Positions 1 to 9,337 are shown, numbered from the stretch's first letter. The stretch is 64,000 nucleotides of DNA from G963422445 sp963422445 (GCA_963422445.2 OY729512.2:868001-932000); one strand, 5' to 3'. Made by a program: numbers and translations. The notes: generated from the letters alone by a model not told the origin.

Positions 1-385
1 GCGGGCGAGACCCTCAGCCATACCCTGCCCGCGCTGAACGCAAAGAGCGTGAAGGAGGTGCTGGAGCCGGTCGTCGCCCGCGATGCCTTGCTCGTCTCCG
101 ACGCCAACCGCTGCTATCCGCCCGTCGCGGAGGCACTCGACATCCCTCACGAGAGCATCAACGCTTCTGCTGGCGAGCCGGGTCCGGGGTGCTGTGCACA
201 TCCAGACGGTCAATAGCCGCCACAGCCAGATCATGGGCTTCCTGCGGGGCTTCCGCGGCATCGCCACCAAGTATCTCGACAGCTATCTCAGGTGGTTCCA
301 TCTAATCGAACTCGGCGATCAGCCCTCGCCCAGAGCGTGTCTCAAGGCGGCAATGGCCAGACCGCGCCTACGGTTTGCGAATTGA
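1..385 (+). pseudogene. IS1595-family transposase, 3' remnant
   Basis: This is the C-terminal part of an ISXO2-type DDE transposase whose 5' part lies outside the window. Frame 1 carries SDANRCYPPVAEAL and stops at 214, while the family tail (HIQTVNSRHSQ, then GIATKYLDSYLRWFHLIEL) resumes from about 194 in another frame. A frameshift therefore sits between about 130 and 194. It is not a copy of the intact IS1595 element at 24.4 kb, whose C-terminus is clearly different. The remnant is dead and abuts the first ISa copy. Confidence 0.75.
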
Positions 386-410
386 GCCTTTCGGAATGTT
401 TTTATATTGA

Positions 411-1908
411 GAACCTCTTGCAAAATTCCTGCCCCCAGGGTCCGGTGAGCCCGGATCGGTCGGTTGCTTCCGGTCACCTCTGCACCTGGAGGTCGGAATC
501 CATGGATTCGCGGTGTCTCATCAGAGACGATGAGACCAAACAGGGACCTTTGTGGACATCGGGACACGCCTCTCCGGGTCCCTCTCTTCGAGAGGGCCGC
601 GAAGGGTCGGTATGCGTTGTCGGAGCCGCGCTATGGGGCGGCGAGACGTATCAACGGGTCAGCCGCCAGGGCCAGGATGCCGACCATGAGATGGCAGGCG
701 ACCTTGGAATATCCACGGACGCGGACATGGCGCCCGCCAAACTCATCCTTGAGGCGGGCGTTGGTCCTCTCGACACCGGACCGGATCCGGACCCGCACGG
801 TCTCGGGATCGACATGGCCTATTGCACGCCGGGCCCGGGCCTCCCGGTCTCGCTCCTCCTTGAGGTCCTTGTCCCGGCGCGGATTGACATCGATGATCGG
901 AACATGGCCAAGCCGTTCGTTCATCTGGTAGATCTCTCTGGCATCATAGGCCGCGTCCATGAGATCGTAGAGATTGGTCACACGCGCGGCGGTCATCATC
1001 GCCAGCGGGATCGCGACCTGGCTGTCATGGACGGATGCCGCGGTTAGAACGGTCCTCAGCGGCACCCCGCAGTCTGCTGTGTCGATAGGCAGCTTGTAAC
1101 CGCGCCAGGCCTCCAGGACCCCTTTGGCAGTCTTCTTTGCCCCGTGATCGCAGACCTTCGGCAGCGCGTCGAGCCTCTCATCGAGATCCATCCCGTTCGC
1201 TTGCCGTTCGAGACGCCCAGGCTCCTTCGTCCTCTCCGCGCCCTTGCGGGGCCGGCCGCGCTTGCGGTTCGGCGTCCTGGCCTTCGGCTTCGGGGCCGGC
1301 GTCTCCCGGGCCTCGATGGCCGTCGGGTCCCTCGACACGTGGCCGATGAGCGCATCGCCCAGTGTCTCTGCAACCAGAGCCGCGTGCATCCTCTCCGGAA
1401 GACGGGACTGCGACCATTCGGCAAACGCCCGCGAAAACGTCGCTTCACGCGGGATCTCCGCGATACGCGACCCGCCGCACAGCCGGCGCAACGTCGGGTC
1501 CACCTTGAGCCTGTCGATCAGGTGGCGGGTCGTCGGCAGACCCCACACCGCCTTGGCGATGACGCCACGGGCCAGCGCCTGGCGATCCTCCCGGGGCCGA
1601 CCCGGACCGGTCCACACCTCATCGACGAAGCCCTCCACCTTGACGAGATCGAGAGCTGTCACGAAGCGCTTGTGCGTCTCCAGGAGAGGACCGACCGCCT
1701 CGGCCAAGGCAGGGAAAAGGTCCCCTTGAAATCGGCGCCAGAGATCGGATAGGGTCGAGCCAAGGGTCATCGGGGTCACCTCCTCGGTATCTTGTTATTG
1801 TAGAAACACAACATACCACGAGATGGCCCCGAAACCCAGGCCCTCGACAACAAAATCAGCCTCGACAAGGCAAAAAACCGGTCGGGCCGGCAATTTTGCA
1901 AGAAGCTC
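411..1908 (-). mobile_element. ISa copy 1 (DUF772/DDE element)
   Basis: The ends are imperfect inverted repeats: GAACCTCTTGCAAAATT on the left and the complement of GAGCTTCTTGCAAAATT on the right. They enclose one minus-strand transposase gene. This is the only ISa copy in the window with an unbroken transposase. The right end touches the TA used by the next element (ISb). I see no clear target duplication. The family lies near IS5/IS1182 by domain content; I cannot name the exact ISfinder entry. Confidence 0.8.
631..1779 (-). CDS. ISa transposase (intact)
   Basis: This DDE transposase of 382 residues is expected to cut the ISa ends and join them to a new target. An N-terminal DUF772-like domain (about residues 10-150, with GRPRED and LKVDPTLRRLCG) is followed by a basic linker (KARTPNRKRGRPRKG, about 170-185) and a DDE_Tnp_1-type core. 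Candidate acidic residues are Asp in HVSRDPTAIEAR, Asp in LMDAAYDA and Glu in SGVERTNARLKDE. A strong purine-rich site (GGAGGTGACCCCG) precedes the ATG. The three other copies long enough to compare are frameshifted or deleted; the copy at 56 kb has Ser where this one has Pro after the first Asp. Confidence 0.85.
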   Translation of the reverse strand: MTPMTLGSTLSDLWRRFQGDLFPALAEAVGPLLETHKRFVTALDLVKVEGFVDEVWTGPGRPREDRQALARGVIAKAVWGLPTTRHLIDRLKVDPTLRRLCGGSRIAEIPREATFSRAFAEWSQSRLPERMHAALVAETLGDALIGHVSRDPTAIEARETPAPKPKARTPNRKRGRPRKGAERTKEPGRLERQANGMDLDERLDALPKVCDHGAKKTAKGVLEAWRGYKLPIDTADCGVPLRTVLTAASVHDSQVAIPLAMMTAARVTNLYDLMDAAYDAREIYQMNERLGHVPIIDVNPRRDKDLKEERDREARARRAIGHVDPETVRVRIRSGVERTNARLKDEFGGRHVRVRGYSKVACHLMVGILALAADPLIRLAAP

Positions 1909-1910
1909 TA

Positions 1911-3088
1911 GTGTCCTGATTCCAAAGTTCGTACCGTTATGATGTTGCGGCTGCAGCGGTTTCGAGGGTCCTGAGGCAGAAGCGCTTGATGGACGCCAGG
2001 ATTTCATCGGCTGTCTTGTGCCAGCGGAAGGGCTTGGGGTCCTCGTTGACGGTGTCGATGTACCCGGTGATCGCCTGCTCCAGCTCGACGGTCGATCGGT
2101 GAACCCCGCGCCGGATCTGCTTCTCTGTCAGATCGGCGAAGAAGCGCTCGACTTGGTTGAGCCACGAGGCAGAGGTCGGGGTGACGTGAACATGCCAGCG
2201 CGGTCGCCGGGCGAACCCGTCGCGGATCGTCTTCGTCTTGTGGGTCGAGTAGTTGTCCATGACGATGTGGATCTCGAGGTCGGGCGGCACGTTGGCCTCG
2301 ACGTGATCCAGGAACTTGCGGAACTCCACGCTGCGGTGGCGCCGATAGCACTGTCCGATGACCTTGCCTGTGGCGACGTCAAGGGCTGCGAAGAGCGAGG
2401 TCGTGCCGTTGCGCTTGTAATCGTGAGTGCGCCGCTCGACCTGCCCCGGGCGCAGCGGCAGCAGCGGCTGGGTGCGATCGAGGGCCTGAACCTGCGATTT
2501 CTCGTCCACGCAGAGGACCATGGCATGCTGCGGCGGGTCCACGTAGAGCCCCACGATGTCGCGCGTCTTGTCCACGAAGTAGGGGTCTGCCGAGAGCTTG
2601 AAGGTCTCGCTCCTGTGCGGCTGAAGGGAAAAGGCTCGCCAGATGCGATTGACCGTCGACGGCGCATACCCCGTCGCCTGCGCCATCGAGCGCGTGCTCC
2701 ATTGGGTCGCGTCACGAGGCTTCTCCTCAAGCGTCTTGCGCACCACCTCGGCCACGGCGTCGTCATCGATGCGCCGGGGACGGCCGGAGCGCGGCTCGTC
2801 GTCAAGCCCGTCAAGACGATGCTCTGCGAAGCGATTGCGCCACTTCCTGGCGGTCTGGCTGGTCACGCCCAGCACGCTCCCAATCTGCACATTGGTAAGC
2901 CCTTCGGCCGCCAGCAGCACGATGTGCGCCCGATCGGACAGGCCTCGCCAGACTTTGCGCCCGCGCGCCAGCCGCTCAAGCTCGTTGCGCTCGTCCGCGC
3001 TCAGCTTGATCTCCACCGAAAGTCGCATCACCATGCCCCCCGAATCGACACCACCCCCTTAACAATACGAACTTTGCGTACAGGACAC
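1911..3088 (-). mobile_element. ISb copy 1 (IS630-type, 1178 bp)
   Basis: The element runs from GTGTCCTG to CAGGACAC and is flanked by TA on both sides, the IS630 target signature. The terminal sequences GTGTCCTGATTCCAAAGTTC and the complement of GAACTTTGCGTACAGGACAC are imperfect inverted repeats. Length and sequence match the copies at 20.3, 23.1 and 62.8 kb almost exactly, so spread was recent. Confidence 0.93.
1937..3034 (-). CDS. ISb transposase, IS630 family
   Basis: This 365-residue Tc1/mariner-like transposase has an N-terminal homeodomain-like helix-turn-helix (about residues 10-130, ending in RSGRPRRIDDDA) and a DDE core. The first catalytic Asp is in VLCVDEKSQVQALDR, the second in IVMDNYSTHKTK and the Glu in SASWLNQVERFF. 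It is full length and unbroken. The start lies just inside the right terminal repeat. The opposite strand carries a 357-residue open frame that is only a shadow of this GC-rich gene. Confidence 0.95.
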   Translation of the reverse strand: MVMRLSVEIKLSADERNELERLARGRKVWRGLSDRAHIVLLAAEGLTNVQIGSVLGVTSQTARKWRNRFAEHRLDGLDDEPRSGRPRRIDDDAVAEVVRKTLEEKPRDATQWSTRSMAQATGYAPSTVNRIWRAFSLQPHRSETFKLSADPYFVDKTRDIVGLYVDPPQHAMVLCVDEKSQVQALDRTQPLLPLRPGQVERRTHDYKRNGTTSLFAALDVATGKVIGQCYRRHRSVEFRKFLDHVEANVPPDLEIHIVMDNYSTHKTKTIRDGFARRPRWHVHVTPTSASWLNQVERFFADLTEKQIRRGVHRSTVELEQAITGYIDTVNEDPKPFRWHKTADEILASIKRFCLRTLETAAAATS

Positions 3089-3090
3089 TA

Positions 3091-3959
3091 GGGCGTGTTG
3101 ATGAATTCATGAAATGCTGATAATCATTCTCCATCAATGACACTTTCCGGGGACTTATCATGGCGTTACGCCTGCTCATCACGGATGCTATCTGGTCGAC
3201 ACTCGAGCCGCTACTGCGTGAGAGCAAACACGCCGCCGGCGCCCCGCCACGGCTCAGCGACCGAATGTTCATCGAAGCCGTCCTCTACCAGGCGCGTACC
3301 GGAACCCCCTGGCGCGACCTGCCCGATGAATTCGGCCATTGGAATGCCGTTTATCAGCGGTTTCGCCGTTGGGAGAAGCGCCACCTCTGGGCGCGGCTCT
3401 GGCAACAGATACAACAGGTAGATGATGAACCACTCAAGGAAGTGTTCATCGATTCGACCATCGTGCGCGCTCATCAACACGCAGCCGGCGCGGTAAAAAA
3501 AACGGTGGCCAAGAGGCCCAGGCTCTCGGCCGCTCCCGGGGCGGGTTCTCCACCAAGCTGCACGTGGCCTGTGCCAACGAAACAACCGGTGTGTCCTTCG
3601 TGTTGACGGGTGGCGAGCGCCATGATGGCGTGGGATTCGAGCTGCTGTGGAAGGCTTTGCACAGCTCTCCCGCACCGGAGGCTGCGGTCATGGACAAGGC
3701 GTATGACAGCAAGGGCATTCGCCAGGTGCTGGCCGACCAGGGCGTCGAAGCCGTGATACCCGCCCGGTCGAACCGGACTGAGACGATTCATCACGATCGA
3801 GAAAAGTACAAGCGGCGCCAGCAGGTCGAGCGATTCTTCAACAAGCTCAAACAATTCCGTCGCATTGCCACACGTTATGACAAGCTCGCTCGGACGTTCC
3901 TCGCGTTTGTCCACATTGTCTCAGCATGGATCATGCTTCGATCATTCGTCAACACGCCC
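3091..3959 (+). mobile_element. ISc copy 1 (IS5 family, IS427 group)
   Basis: The inverted repeats are GGGCGTGTTGATGAAT on the left and ATTCGTCAACACGCCC on the right. TA flanks both ends, shared with ISb on the left. The element contains two overlapping frames joined by a frameshift. A second copy in opposite orientation lies at 4812-5679. Confidence 0.9.
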
Positions 3960-3962
3960 TAG
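3160..3962 (+). CDS. ISc transposase, two frames joined by -1 frameshift
   Basis: OrfA (3160-3606) starts MALRLLITDA and holds the DUF4096-type N-terminal domain (RTGTPWRDLPDEFGHWN) and the first catalytic Asp in VFIDSTIVRAHQ. OrfB continues in the -1 frame, from about 3501, with GGQEAQALGRSRGGFSTK, the second Asp in VMDKAYDSKG, and the Glu and basic tail around QQVERFFNKLKQFRRIATRYDK. The frames meet at a run of eight A (3495-3502), a classic slippery site of IS427-group elements. The stop codon TAG borrows the flanking TA. The copy is probably functional if frameshifting occurs. Confidence 0.85.
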
Positions 3963-3965
3963 TAT

Positions 3966-4806
3966 AGTGTCGTCACGAAATGCCAGCCCGGAGCGCCAGA
4001 CACCGAATCTGCACCGCGGCAAGAAACGATGCGGCATTCCTGGCGTATCGCGTGGCAATCCCACGCCAACGCTTGAGCCACAGAAAGGCGTTCTCCACCA
4101 AATGCCGGCGCCGGTAGAGATGGACATCATACGCTCTGGGGTGCTTGCGGTTGCGCTTCGGCGGAACCGCTGGAATAACTTCATGCTCCTCACAATAAGA
4201 CAGGATGGCATTCGTGTCATAGGCCTTGTCCGCCAACAAGGACTCGGCATCTATCCCTTCAATCAGCTCGACCGCTTGACTGCAATCTGCTGCCGTCCCC
4301 TCGGTCACCAACACCCGCACCGGCATCCCATGCGCGTCCACAGCCAGGTGCAGCTTCGTGTTCAGCCCCCTTTTGTGCGATCCATCGCCTGATTGCCACC
4401 GATCGCACCGCTCGCATGGGGATGGACCTTGAGATGACTGGCATCAATCATCAGCCACTCATCGTCCGGCTCATCCACCAGAGGCTCCAGTAACGCCTCC
4501 CAGAGCCCCTTGTCCCGCCAGCGACAGAACCGACGATGGGTAGTTTTCCAGTCTCCATAGTCTGGCGGCACATCACGCCAGGGAGCGCCGGTACGCAGAA
4601 TCCAGAAGATCGCATTAATGAACCGTCGATTATCCTGTGCCCACCCCACCCCAACTTCCCGCCCGGCCAGGCAGATGAGGCTCCAGCAACAGCCAGACCC
4701 TGGCCGAGATGTCGTGACGCCGATGAGCCATTCCCATGAGTCGCCTCCAGGAACCATCGAGTGAGTTCGACAGATAGGACAGATAAACATCACTCATGAC
4801 GACACT
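3966..4806 (-). mobile_element. ISd (IS427-like element)
   Basis: The ends are TAGTGTCGTCACGA and the complement TAGTGTCGTCATGA, at TA sites. The element sits between two ISc copies. This is the only copy in the window. The exact first base is uncertain by one or two positions because TA, TAT and TATA overlap at the junctions. Confidence 0.8.
3973..4731 (-). pseudogene. ISd transposase, frameshifted
   Basis: The reading frame should start at MAHRRHDISARVWLLLEP (4731) and continue into AQDNRRFINAIFWILRTG, but a one-base change in a G-rich stretch near 4655 puts these in different frames. Further on, IDASHLKVHPHASGA carries the first catalytic Asp. OrfA then ends at DRTKGG beside an AAAAGGGGG run (near 4363-4371) that is a plausible programmed frameshift site leading to LNTKLHLAVDAHGMP in orfB. 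OrfB includes LLADKAYDTNA (second Asp) and HLVENAFLWLKRWRGIATRY. The programmed site is normal for the group; the N-terminal frameshift probably inactivates the gene. Confidence 0.75.
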
Positions 4807-4808
4807 AT

Positions 4809-5610
4809 CTAGGGCGTGTTGACGAATGATCGAAGCATAATCCATGCTGAGACAATGTGGACAAACGCGAGGACCGTCCGAGCGATCTTGTCATAACGTG
4901 TGGCAATGCGGCGGAATTGTTTGAGCTTGTTGAAGAATCGCTCGACCTGCTGGCGCCACTTGTCCTTTTCTTGATCGTGATGAACCGTCTCAGTCCGGTT
5001 CGACCGGGCGGGAATCACGGCTTCGACGCCCTGGTCGGCCAGCGCTTGGCGAATGCCCTTGCTGTCATACGCCTTGTCCATGACCGCAGCCTCCGGTGCG
5101 GGAGAGCTGGGCAAAGCCTTCCACAGCAGCTCGAATCCCACGCCATCATGGCGCTCGCCACCCGTCAACACGACGGACACACCGGTTGTTTCGTTGGCAC
5201 AGGCCACGTGCAGCTTGGTGGAGAACCCACCCCGGGAGCGGCCGAGAGCCTGGGCCTCCTGGCCGCCGTTTTTTTACCGCGCCGGCGGCGTGTTGATGAG
5301 CGCGCACGATGGTCGAATCGATGAATACTTCCTTGAGTGGTTCATCGTCTACCTGTTGTATCTGTTGCCAGAGCCGTGCCCGGAGGTGGCGCTTCTCCCA
5401 ACGGCGAAACCGCTGATAAACGGCATTCCAATGGCCGAATTCGTCGGGCAGGTCGCGCCATGGGGTTCCGGTACGCGCCTGGTAGAGGACGGCTTCGATG
5501 AACATTCGGTCGCTGAGCCGTGGCGGGGCGCCGGCAGCGTGTTTGCTCTCACGCAGTAGCGGCTCGAGTGTCGAGCAGACAGCATCCGTGATGAGCAGGC
5601 GTAACGCCAT
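4809..5610 (-). CDS. ISc transposase copy 2, altered frameshift run
   Basis: OrfA (5610 to 5146) and orfB (to 4809) are nearly identical in protein sequence to copy 1. The slippery run holds seven A instead of eight. OrfA therefore runs on as KKRRPGG and ends after 154 residues, and joining to the orfB frame now needs a +1 (or -2) shift rather than -1. Transcriptional slippage could still yield some fusion protein. Whether this copy or copy 1 is ancestral cannot be told from two copies. Confidence 0.7.
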
Positions 5611-5679
5611 GATAAGTCCCCGGAAAGTGTCATTGATGGAGAATGATTATCAGCATTTCATGAATTCATCAACACGCCC
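4812..5679 (-). mobile_element. ISc copy 2
   Basis: This is an inverted copy of the element at 3091, with the same GGGCGTGTTGA ends and TA flanks. Its right end (5679) lies directly against the truncated ISe fragment. With ISd between them, the two ISc copies form an IS-ISd-IS block of about 2.6 kb. Confidence 0.9.
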
Positions 5680-5680
5680 T

Positions 5681-6326
5681 AGTGTTTCATTCACGCTCAC
5701 TTCAGGCGACCGGCATCGCCTTGAAACGGTTGTCTCTGACCCGAAGAGCCCGCAGAAGCACGTCTGGCGGGCGCGCATCGGTCTTCTGAGCGACGACGGG
5801 CTCGGCAGGATGGCCATCATGAGAGAGACCGGCAAGGCGAAGAACAGTGTCTTGCCCGGCGACCCACTGGACGCTGCGGGCGATGGCGAAGGCTGTGGGG
5901 GTGCCGCTTCGAGGGTCTGGCAGGCGCATGGCCTGATGCCGCACCGCTGGCGGCCGTTCACGCTTTCGAACGATCCCGCCTGCCTCGAGACGCTGACCGA
6001 CATCGTCGGCCTCTCCGTTGCGCCGCCGGCTCACGCGGTCGTGCTGTCGATCGATGACAGGTCGCACAGTCAGGCCCGCGACCGCACACAGCCCGGCCTG
6101 CCGCTGAAGAAAGGCCGCGGCGCCACCATGACACATGATTCCAGGCGCAACGGCACGACGACGCTGTTTGCCGCCCTGACCGTGCTCGACGGCACGGTCA
6201 TCGGCCAGCACGCCAGTCGGCATCGCCACCAGGAGTTCTTGAGATTCCGCAACCGCATCGCGCGCACGATACCCGCCGGCGTCCCGGTCCATGCCATCCT
6301 CGACAACGACGCCACTCACAAGCACA
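5681..6326 (+). pseudogene. ISe fragment (IS630-type), internally deleted
   Basis: The sequence matches the ISe copies at 31 and 61 kb from their codon 5 or so (VSFTLTSGDRHRLETVV). It lacks the element's left end, has lost about 125 bp near 5858 (the frame jumps from KNSVL into the region of HWTLRAMAK), and stops in the middle of the catalytic region at ILDNDATHKH. There it is joined abruptly to a piece of ISa. The first catalytic motif reads VLSIDDRSHSQARDR. It is dead. Confidence 0.85.
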
Positions 6327-6872
6327 GTGTCTCTGCAACCAGAGCCGCGTGCATCCTCTCCGGAAGACGGGACTGCGAACATTCGGTAAACGCCCGCGAA
6401 AACGTCGCTTCACGCGGGACCTCCGCGACACGCGACCCGCCGCACAGTCAGCGCAACGTCGGGTCCACCTTGAGCCTGTCGATCAGGTGGCGGGTCGTCG
6501 GCAGGCCCCACACCGCCTTGGCGATGACGCCACGGGCCAGTGCCCGGCGACCCTCCCGGGGCCGACCCGGACCGGTCCACACCTCATCGACGAAGCCCTC
6601 CACCTTGACGAGATCGAGAGCTGTCACGAAGCGCTTGTGCGTCTCGAGGAGAGGACCGACCGCCTCGGCCAACGCAGGGAAAAGGTCCCCTTGAAATCGG
6701 TGCCAGAGATCGGATAGGGTCGAGCCAAGGGTCATCGGGGTCACCTCCTCGGTATCTTGTTATTGTAGAAACACAACATACCACGAGGTGGCCCCGAAAC
6801 CTAGGCCATCGACAACAAAATCAGCCTCGACAAGGCAAAAACCGGTCGGGCCGGCAATTTTGCAAGAAGCTC
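6327..6872 (-). pseudogene. ISa fragment, right-end portion
   Basis: About 546 bp of ISa ends in the correct right terminal repeat (AATTTTGCAAGAAGCTC). It covers the N-terminal third of the transposase, from MTPMTLGSTLSDLW (6744) up to roughly the LPERMHAALVAET region. A frame break near 6448 separates the two parts. The left junction with the ISe fragment shows only one or two bases of overlap, which fits illegitimate recombination. Confidence 0.85.
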
Positions 6873-7147
6873 TGTTCATTGAGGCGCCGGAGACCGAGAC
6901 TGAAATGCAGACGATCTGCGCCAGCTTCGACGTGCCGCTTCTGATCAATATCATTGACGGCGGCAGGACGCCGGTACTCCCGAAGCGGGCATATATTGAC
7001 CTTGGCTATCAGATCGCAATCTACCCGGGCGCCGGGTTTCTGGTCGCCGCCGAAGCTATGAAGTCCGTTTACCGGACACTCGGGCAATTCGGCTCATCGG
7101 TCGATGTCGATGTGCCGCTACGTGATACCAAGCGCGCTCCAAATTGA
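6873..7147 (+). pseudogene. PEP mutase / isocitrate lyase family gene, internal fragment
   Basis: The visible protein (FIEAPETETEMQTICASFDVP, then NIIDGGRTPVLPKRAYIDLGY and IAIYPGAGFLVAAEAMKSVY) matches the C-terminal half of the (2-methyl)isocitrate lyase/phosphoenolpyruvate mutase family, TIM-barrel enzymes that make or break C-C or C-P bonds in small acids. The 5' part is replaced by the ISa end and the expected C-terminal helices are replaced by sequence next to ISf, so only about 90 residues survive. Its original role may have been tied to the decarboxylase and PrpF-type genes at 14.5-19.9 kb; that link is inference. Confidence 0.7.
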
Positions 7148-7159
7148 CTCACCATCCCA

Positions 7160-8300
7160 ATATGTTGGGGTGACGGTCCGGACGACCTTCATAGACTGTG
7201 GTGATCGACTCACCAGCGCCGGAGGATGACGATGAGTGCGGCAACGCCGATAACCTGGACGGCACACACAGCGGACGAGCTCCACGCGCTTTCGAGGCAC
7301 TGCGGGGACGCGAAGCAAGCGTCGCGCGCGCGTGCGCTCGCCATGATCATGGAGGGTGCGTCTCGCACGGAGGCGGCTCGGGCGCAGGGCATGGAGCTTC
7401 AAATCCTGCGCGACTGGGTGTTGCGCTACAACACGGAGGGCTTCGACGGCCTCGCGGATCTCCCGCGCGGCGGGAGCGAGGGCCGGTTGACGGACGCGCA
7501 GATCGCCGAGATCGGCGCCTGGATCGAGGCGGGTCCCGAGCTTGAGCGGGACGGTGTGACGCGCTGGCGCGTTCAGGACATCTTACGGAAAATCGAGGAG
7601 GCCTTCGGGGTCATCTATACGGAGAGCGGTGCCCGTATGATGCTCCGAAGGGCCGGGTTTCGCTTTGTCTCGGGGCGGCCGGTCCACCCCAAAGCCGACG
7701 CGGAGCGGCAGAGGTCGTTCGTGGCGGAGTTCGAGGCACAGTTGACGTCGGCGCTCAGCTCTGAGGCGCTGGCGGGTCCGATAGAAATCTGGTTCCAGGA
7801 CGAAGCGCGCATCGGCCAGAAGGGGATGACGACACGGGTCTGGGCGAATGGGAAGCAGCGTCCGCGCATCCTGCGCGACCATCGCTATGGCTACGTCTAT
7901 CTGTTCGGCGCCACCTGCGCAGAGCGCGGCGTCGGCATCGCCCACGTGGCGGACAGGGCGAACACGGCGTCGATGAACGAGCATCTGGCGGCGATCGGCG
8001 CGGCCGTGGCGCCGGGTGCGCACGGCGTGATTGTGCTGGACGGGGCGGGCTGGCATCGCTCGGGCGACCTTCTCGTTCCCCCCAACCTGACGCTCGTGCA
8101 TCTGCCGCCCTACAGTCCGGAACTCAATCCGATGGAGCAGATCATTCTGTTCCTGAAATCGAACCGCTTCGCCAACCGCGTGTTCAAGGATGTCTCCGCC
8201 CTGAGGGACGCCTGCTGGACGGGGTGGCAATGGCTGACCGACCAGCCCGACGTCATCACCAATACGACCCGGCGCAGCTGGGCCGTAGCCCCATCGTGCT
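7160..8300 (+). mobile_element. ISf (third IS630-type element)
   Basis: Ends are tentative. ATGTTGGGGTGACGG near 7162 and CCGTAGCCCCATCGT near 8283-8297 form an imperfect inverted repeat around the transposase gene. TA flanks are not clear. There is a single copy, with an intact gene. Confidence 0.55.
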
Positions 8301-8302
8301 GA
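7226..8302 (+). CDS. ISf transposase, IS630 family
   Basis: This intact transposase of up to 358 residues has a helix-turn-helix N-terminus (SRTEAARAQGMELQILRDWV, about residues 45-65), a winged second domain (VTRWRVQDILRKIEEAFG) and a DDE core: Asp in IWFQDEARIGQKG, Asp in GVIVLDGAGWHRS and Glu in YSPELNPMEQII. GGAGG at 7221-7225 is better spaced for the ATG at 7232 than for 7226, so the true start may be two codons later. It is distinct from ISb and ISe. Confidence 0.9.
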   Translation: MTMSAATPITWTAHTADELHALSRHCGDAKQASRARALAMIMEGASRTEAARAQGMELQILRDWVLRYNTEGFDGLADLPRGGSEGRLTDAQIAEIGAWIEAGPELERDGVTRWRVQDILRKIEEAFGVIYTESGARMMLRRAGFRFVSGRPVHPKADAERQRSFVAEFEAQLTSALSSEALAGPIEIWFQDEARIGQKGMTTRVWANGKQRPRILRDHRYGYVYLFGATCAERGVGIAHVADRANTASMNEHLAAIGAAVAPGAHGVIVLDGAGWHRSGDLLVPPNLTLVHLPPYSPELNPMEQIILFLKSNRFANRVFKDVSALRDACWTGWQWLTDQPDVITNTTRRSWAVAPSC

Positions 8303-8439
8303 TCCCGATGCCTCACTGTATCGGTTCATATGACTTGCGTTTGGTATGATTTCATGACGTTCAGCCGTGAAATGGGATTTCAGGACGTGTGGGATTTTGA
8401 TAACGCGCAGCAGAGCCAACTTGCAGGAGAAAACACCCT

Positions 8440-9249
8440 ATGACCGGTTACACGGAGACCTTTCGTGGCGATGTCGCAACCTGGGAGGTCGATGCGACAG
8501 AGCACTTTACCGTCGCGTGCTATTATGAAAAATTCGAGGCTGCGACTTGGCGGTTCCTGCGTCTGAACGGCGTGTCACCCGAGGCCGTCAGGACCGTGGC
8601 GGCCCTGACCCATTACAAGGCTGAACTGCGCAATCGCGACATTTACCGTATCGAAACCGCGCTGATCGAGACCGGCGATCAGCCAATTATCGCCCACAAG
8701 GTTTTCAATGCCGAAACCGGAAAACTGTGCACGACGATGCGGCAGATCTTGTCCGACGCCAGGATCACAGGCCCGACTGTCGCCTGGGACGGTGATGAAT
8801 GGACGCATCGCTCGGTTCCCGGCGATGATGCAGGCTGGATTTCTTCCGCGGTCGACATTGCACGGCCGGAGGAAGCGGATTGGGCGGGCAATCTTTCCCT
8901 GCCGGGCTATATTCACCGGTTCTCCACGGCAAACAGCTTTGTCATGGCCGAATTCGGCATGACACCCGACTACCAGACGAGAGCACGAATTGGGCTGTCC
9001 ACATTCGAGTTCGAATTGGTGTTCCATGGCATTGCCAAGCCCGGCGATATGATCAATGTCGAAAGCTGTATCGCCCAAATCGGAAATTCCTCGATGCGAT
9101 TCTATCATCGCATGCGCAATGCCAAGACTGGCGCCGATCTGGCAGGCCTCAGTCAGTTCGGCGTTCAACTCGATCTCGATGCGCGACATCCGTCACGCAT
9201 CGCTGACGAGTTGCGCGAGCGTGCTCAACGGCTGCTGCCGCAAACCTGA
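8440..9249 (+). CDS. Hotdog-fold thioesterase-like protein
   Basis: This protein of 269 residues is most like double-hotdog acyl-CoA thioesterases or thioester hydrolases, cytosolic enzymes that hydrolyse acyl-CoA esters. The first half carries DATEHFTVACYYEKFEAATW, which resembles the D-x-x-x-H-x-x-x-x-Y-x-x-x-F pattern of 4-hydroxybenzoyl-CoA thioesterase relatives. The second half (FELVFHGIAKPGDMINVES) looks like a second hotdog. AGGAGA lies nine bases before the ATG. It stands alone between ISf and the convergent ispB. The substrate is unknown; I recognise fold features only. Confidence 0.6.
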   Translation: MTGYTETFRGDVATWEVDATEHFTVACYYEKFEAATWRFLRLNGVSPEAVRTVAALTHYKAELRNRDIYRIETALIETGDQPIIAHKVFNAETGKLCTTMRQILSDARITGPTVAWDGDEWTHRSVPGDDAGWISSAVDIARPEEADWAGNLSLPGYIHRFSTANSFVMAEFGMTPDYQTRARIGLSTFEFELVFHGIAKPGDMINVESCIAQIGNSSMRFYHRMRNAKTGADLAGLSQFGVQLDLDARHPSRIADELRERAQRLLPQT

Positions 9250-9337
9250 CAACACGGTCAATGATGTCTGTCGGCATGATAAGCGGGGTAGAGCCGGGCC
9301 AGAGACAGTGAAACTGAACGTCGATCAGCCTGCAAGA

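Noticed and set aside
1144..1752. Long plus-strand frames in ISa copies
   Set aside because: They are antisense to the ISa transposase, have no known domains and are kept only as far as the transposase sequence is kept.
2018..3091. A 357-codon frame opposite the ISb transposase, repeated in every ISb copy
   Set aside because: The conserved DDE motifs are all on the other strand. The frame is a by-product of high GC and codon bias.
5498..6694. A 398-codon frame joining ISc, ISe and ISa sequence
   Set aside because: It is a chimera across two IS junctions and starts in the antisense of ISc; no selection for it is likely.
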